Assembly (NCBI RefSeq): GCF_003987855.1
Contig: NZ_RXIZ01000015.1
Coordinates: forward strand, 500,452 to 563,744
Source of the DNA: Hyphomicrobium sp.
Lineage (GTDB): Bacteria; Pseudomonadota; Alphaproteobacteria; Rhizobiales; Hyphomicrobiaceae
Direction: 5' to 3'
Length of the DNA stretch: 63,293 nt
Shown here: in pieces, positions 61,944 through 63,293 of the stretch
Layout of the letters: every line of letters starts with the position of its first letter
Position numbering within the stretch: the first letter of the stretch is position 1
Made by a program: the position numbers and the translations under genes
The notes under the pieces: generated by a model
What the model saw: only the letters and a program-made list of their open reading frames with translations
Databases searched by the model: none
Told to the model about the DNA's origin: nothing

Positions 61944-62414
61944 ATGGGTGGGTGTAGGAAACGCGTAGTCTGTCAGGCCGGAGGCTTCATTCTGGCGGCC
62001 TTTGTCGCATGCGGGACGTCGCGCGCCGCCGAAGTTCCGGCCACCTGCTCGCGTGAAGACTTCGAGAGCGTGGTTGAAGAAGCAGCCGGAAGTCTACGCG
62101 ATCTCAATGCCAAGAACCGGCCGATGTTCCAGGAAAAGCTGCGCGAACTGAAGGACAAGCGCCATTGGACGCACGATGAGTTCATCGAGAAGGCCAAGCC
62201 TTTCGTCAAGGATGATAAGACGAGCGTCTACGATCAAAAGACGGATGAACTTCTCTCAGCGATTGCATCGATGGGGCAGGAGGGGGCGTCGGCTCAATCG
62301 CCGGATTGCGCCCTGATGGTCGAGCTTCGTACCCGCATGAAGCTGCTCGTCGACACGCAGCTCGCGAAGTGGGTCTATATGTTCCAGAAGCTCGACGCCG
62401 AACTCGCCAACTGA
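61944..62414 (+). CDS. Small exported protein of unknown function
   Basis: A 156-residue protein. The first ~29 residues (MGGCRKRVVCQAGGFILAAFVACGTSRA) form a signal peptide with cleavage before AEVP; an upstream start at 61893 would place extra residues before it. The mature part is a soluble helical domain with two cysteines, around PATCSREDF and SPDCALM, possibly a disulfide, and heptad-like charged helices. No family recognised. It follows parC by 60 bp. Confidence 0.7.
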   Translation: MGGCRKRVVCQAGGFILAAFVACGTSRAAEVPATCSREDFESVVEEAAGSLRDLNAKNRPMFQEKLRELKDKRHWTHDEFIEKAKPFVKDDKTSVYDQKTDELLSAIASMGQEGASAQSPDCALMVELRTRMKLLVDTQLAKWVYMFQKLDAELAN

Positions 62415-62438
62415 AGCGTTGGGCCGCGGCGAGGGAGA

Positions 62439-63206
62439 TTAGCCCGCGACCTCTTCGTCCCTGGGCGCTGTTTCCCAGCGATCCGGTCCGAGGCGCTCCT
62501 GCGGCTTGAAGCGCGTCTTGTACGCCATCTTGCGCGAACCCTCGATCCAGTAGCCCAGATAGACGTGCGGCAGGCCGATGCGGCGCGCAAACGCCAGGTG
62601 TTCAAGGATCATGTACGTGCCGAGCCCGGCGTTCTCGTCCACGGGATCATAGAAGCTGTAGACCATCGAGATGCCGTCGGTCAGCCGGTCGCAAAGCGCG
62701 ACGGCTTTCAACGGCCAGGCTTCGAAGTCGAGATCCTCGATGCCTTCCGGTTTGGCGCGATATTCCGTCAGGAATGTCTCGATCACCGTGTCCTCGACCA
62801 TCATGCGATAGTCGAGCATCGTCATGTCGGCCATGCCGCCATCGCTATGGCGAGCATCGATGTAGGCGCGGAACAGCCGGAACTGCTCCATCGTCGGCGT
62901 CGGTGCCGTGCGACGGGCGACAAGCGAAGAATTCTTTCTCCACGTTCTACGCATCGAACGGTCAGGCTCGAACTCGTTGGCGAGAACGCGCACCGAAACG
63001 CAAGCTTGGCAGCCTTCGCAGTAGGGGACGTAAGCGATGTTCTGGCTTCGCCGAAACCCTGTCGTGAGCAGGCGGTCGATAAGCTCAGGCGGCTTGTCGT
63101 GCGTGAGGTGCGTGAAAAGCTTGCGTTCGAGCTTGCCGGGTAAGTAGGGGCACGGCTGCGGAGCCGTCACGTAGAACTCTGGAAACTTCTTTTGTTGCTC
63201 CGTCAT
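62439..63206 (-). CDS. bpt: Aspartate/glutamate leucyltransferase
   Basis: A 255-residue ATE-fold enzyme that adds Leu from Leu-tRNA to proteins with N-terminal Asp or Glu, making them N-degron substrates of ClpS/ClpAP. The N-terminus has the cysteine-rich sequence PQPCPYL and PYCEGCQACVSVRV, and the C-terminal region has GLGTYMILEHLAFARRIGLPHVYLGYWIEGSRKMAYK. Commonly found next to parC in alphaproteobacteria. It converges on the small exported protein gene; the remaining 87 bp of the window hold nothing recognisable. Confidence 0.93.
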   Translation of the reverse strand: MTEQQKKFPEFYVTAPQPCPYLPGKLERKLFTHLTHDKPPELIDRLLTTGFRRSQNIAYVPYCEGCQACVSVRVLANEFEPDRSMRRTWRKNSSLVARRTAPTPTMEQFRLFRAYIDARHSDGGMADMTMLDYRMMVEDTVIETFLTEYRAKPEGIEDLDFEAWPLKAVALCDRLTDGISMVYSFYDPVDENAGLGTYMILEHLAFARRIGLPHVYLGYWIEGSRKMAYKTRFKPQERLGPDRWETAPRDEEVAG

Positions 63207-63293
63207 TCAGACGCGTCCCTCGAGCTCGAGCGATCAATGATGATAGAAGTATGAAGAACCCAAATTCAAGGTATCGGCGATCACTACGCAGCA

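Overview
The window is a 63.3 kb piece of a GC-rich alphaproteobacterial chromosome. The order rpoB-rpoC-rpsL-rpsG-fusA-tuf-S10/spc/alpha operons, the absence of rpsD and rpmJ from the alpha operon, a short-LID adenylate kinase, an ATP12-type F1 assembly factor, a general-stress (EcfG-type) promoter and a propionyl-CoA carboxylase all fit Hyphomicrobiales. Overall protein character suggests a Hyphomicrobium-like bacterium, but the genus is inferred from memory and was not tested by a search. No rRNA, tRNA, CRISPR array, prophage or insertion sequence was seen.

Positions 1-24,774 hold the transcription/translation supercluster, all on the + strand: the end of rpoB, rpoC, rpsL, rpsG, fusA, tuf, then rpsJ to rpmD and rplO, secY, adk, rpsM, rpsK, rpoA and rplQ. 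Several genes are coupled by start/stop overlaps. Perfect stem-loops divide the cluster at rpoB/rpoC, tuf/rpsJ, rpsM/rpsK, rpsK/rpoA and rpoA/rplQ, and rplQ is followed by two terminator hairpins. The notable oddity is EF-Tu: its switch I region lacks the normal RGITI signature and carries a different sequence about five residues longer. L5, S3, L22 and L15 carry low-complexity, mostly basic extensions.

Positions 24,977-29,003 hold a lipid/ketone-body module: a divergent patatin-like hydrolase, 3-hydroxybutyrate dehydrogenase, acetoacetate decarboxylase and a reductase. Positions 29,104-42,173 look like housekeeping backbone: an HtrA protease, a bactofilin fused to a CSPG/cadherin-like domain with an overlapping P-loop ATPase, RarA, a ParB-like protein, a VIT-family transporter, an RluC-type pseudouridine synthase, small membrane and zinc-ribbon proteins, a HAD phosphatase, ATP12, a CNNM/CorC protein, a DUF2750-like protein and PccB.

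Positions 42,256-63,293 are more mixed: a small secreted protein, an orphan ParA, a stress-regulated DUF1328 protein, and a putative oxidative/detoxification neighbourhood (methyltransferase, SDR, alpha/beta hydrolase, cytochrome P450, beta-hydroxyacid dehydrogenase). A PDZ-multi-membrane-GAF protein, an MFS transporter and a copper module follow; in the copper module the copA and csoR promoters overlap face to face across one CsoR-type palindrome. The window ends with an L,D-transpeptidase, a CYTH protein, another SDR, a CAP-domain protein, topoisomerase IV subunit A, a small exported protein and the N-degron leucyltransferase Bpt.
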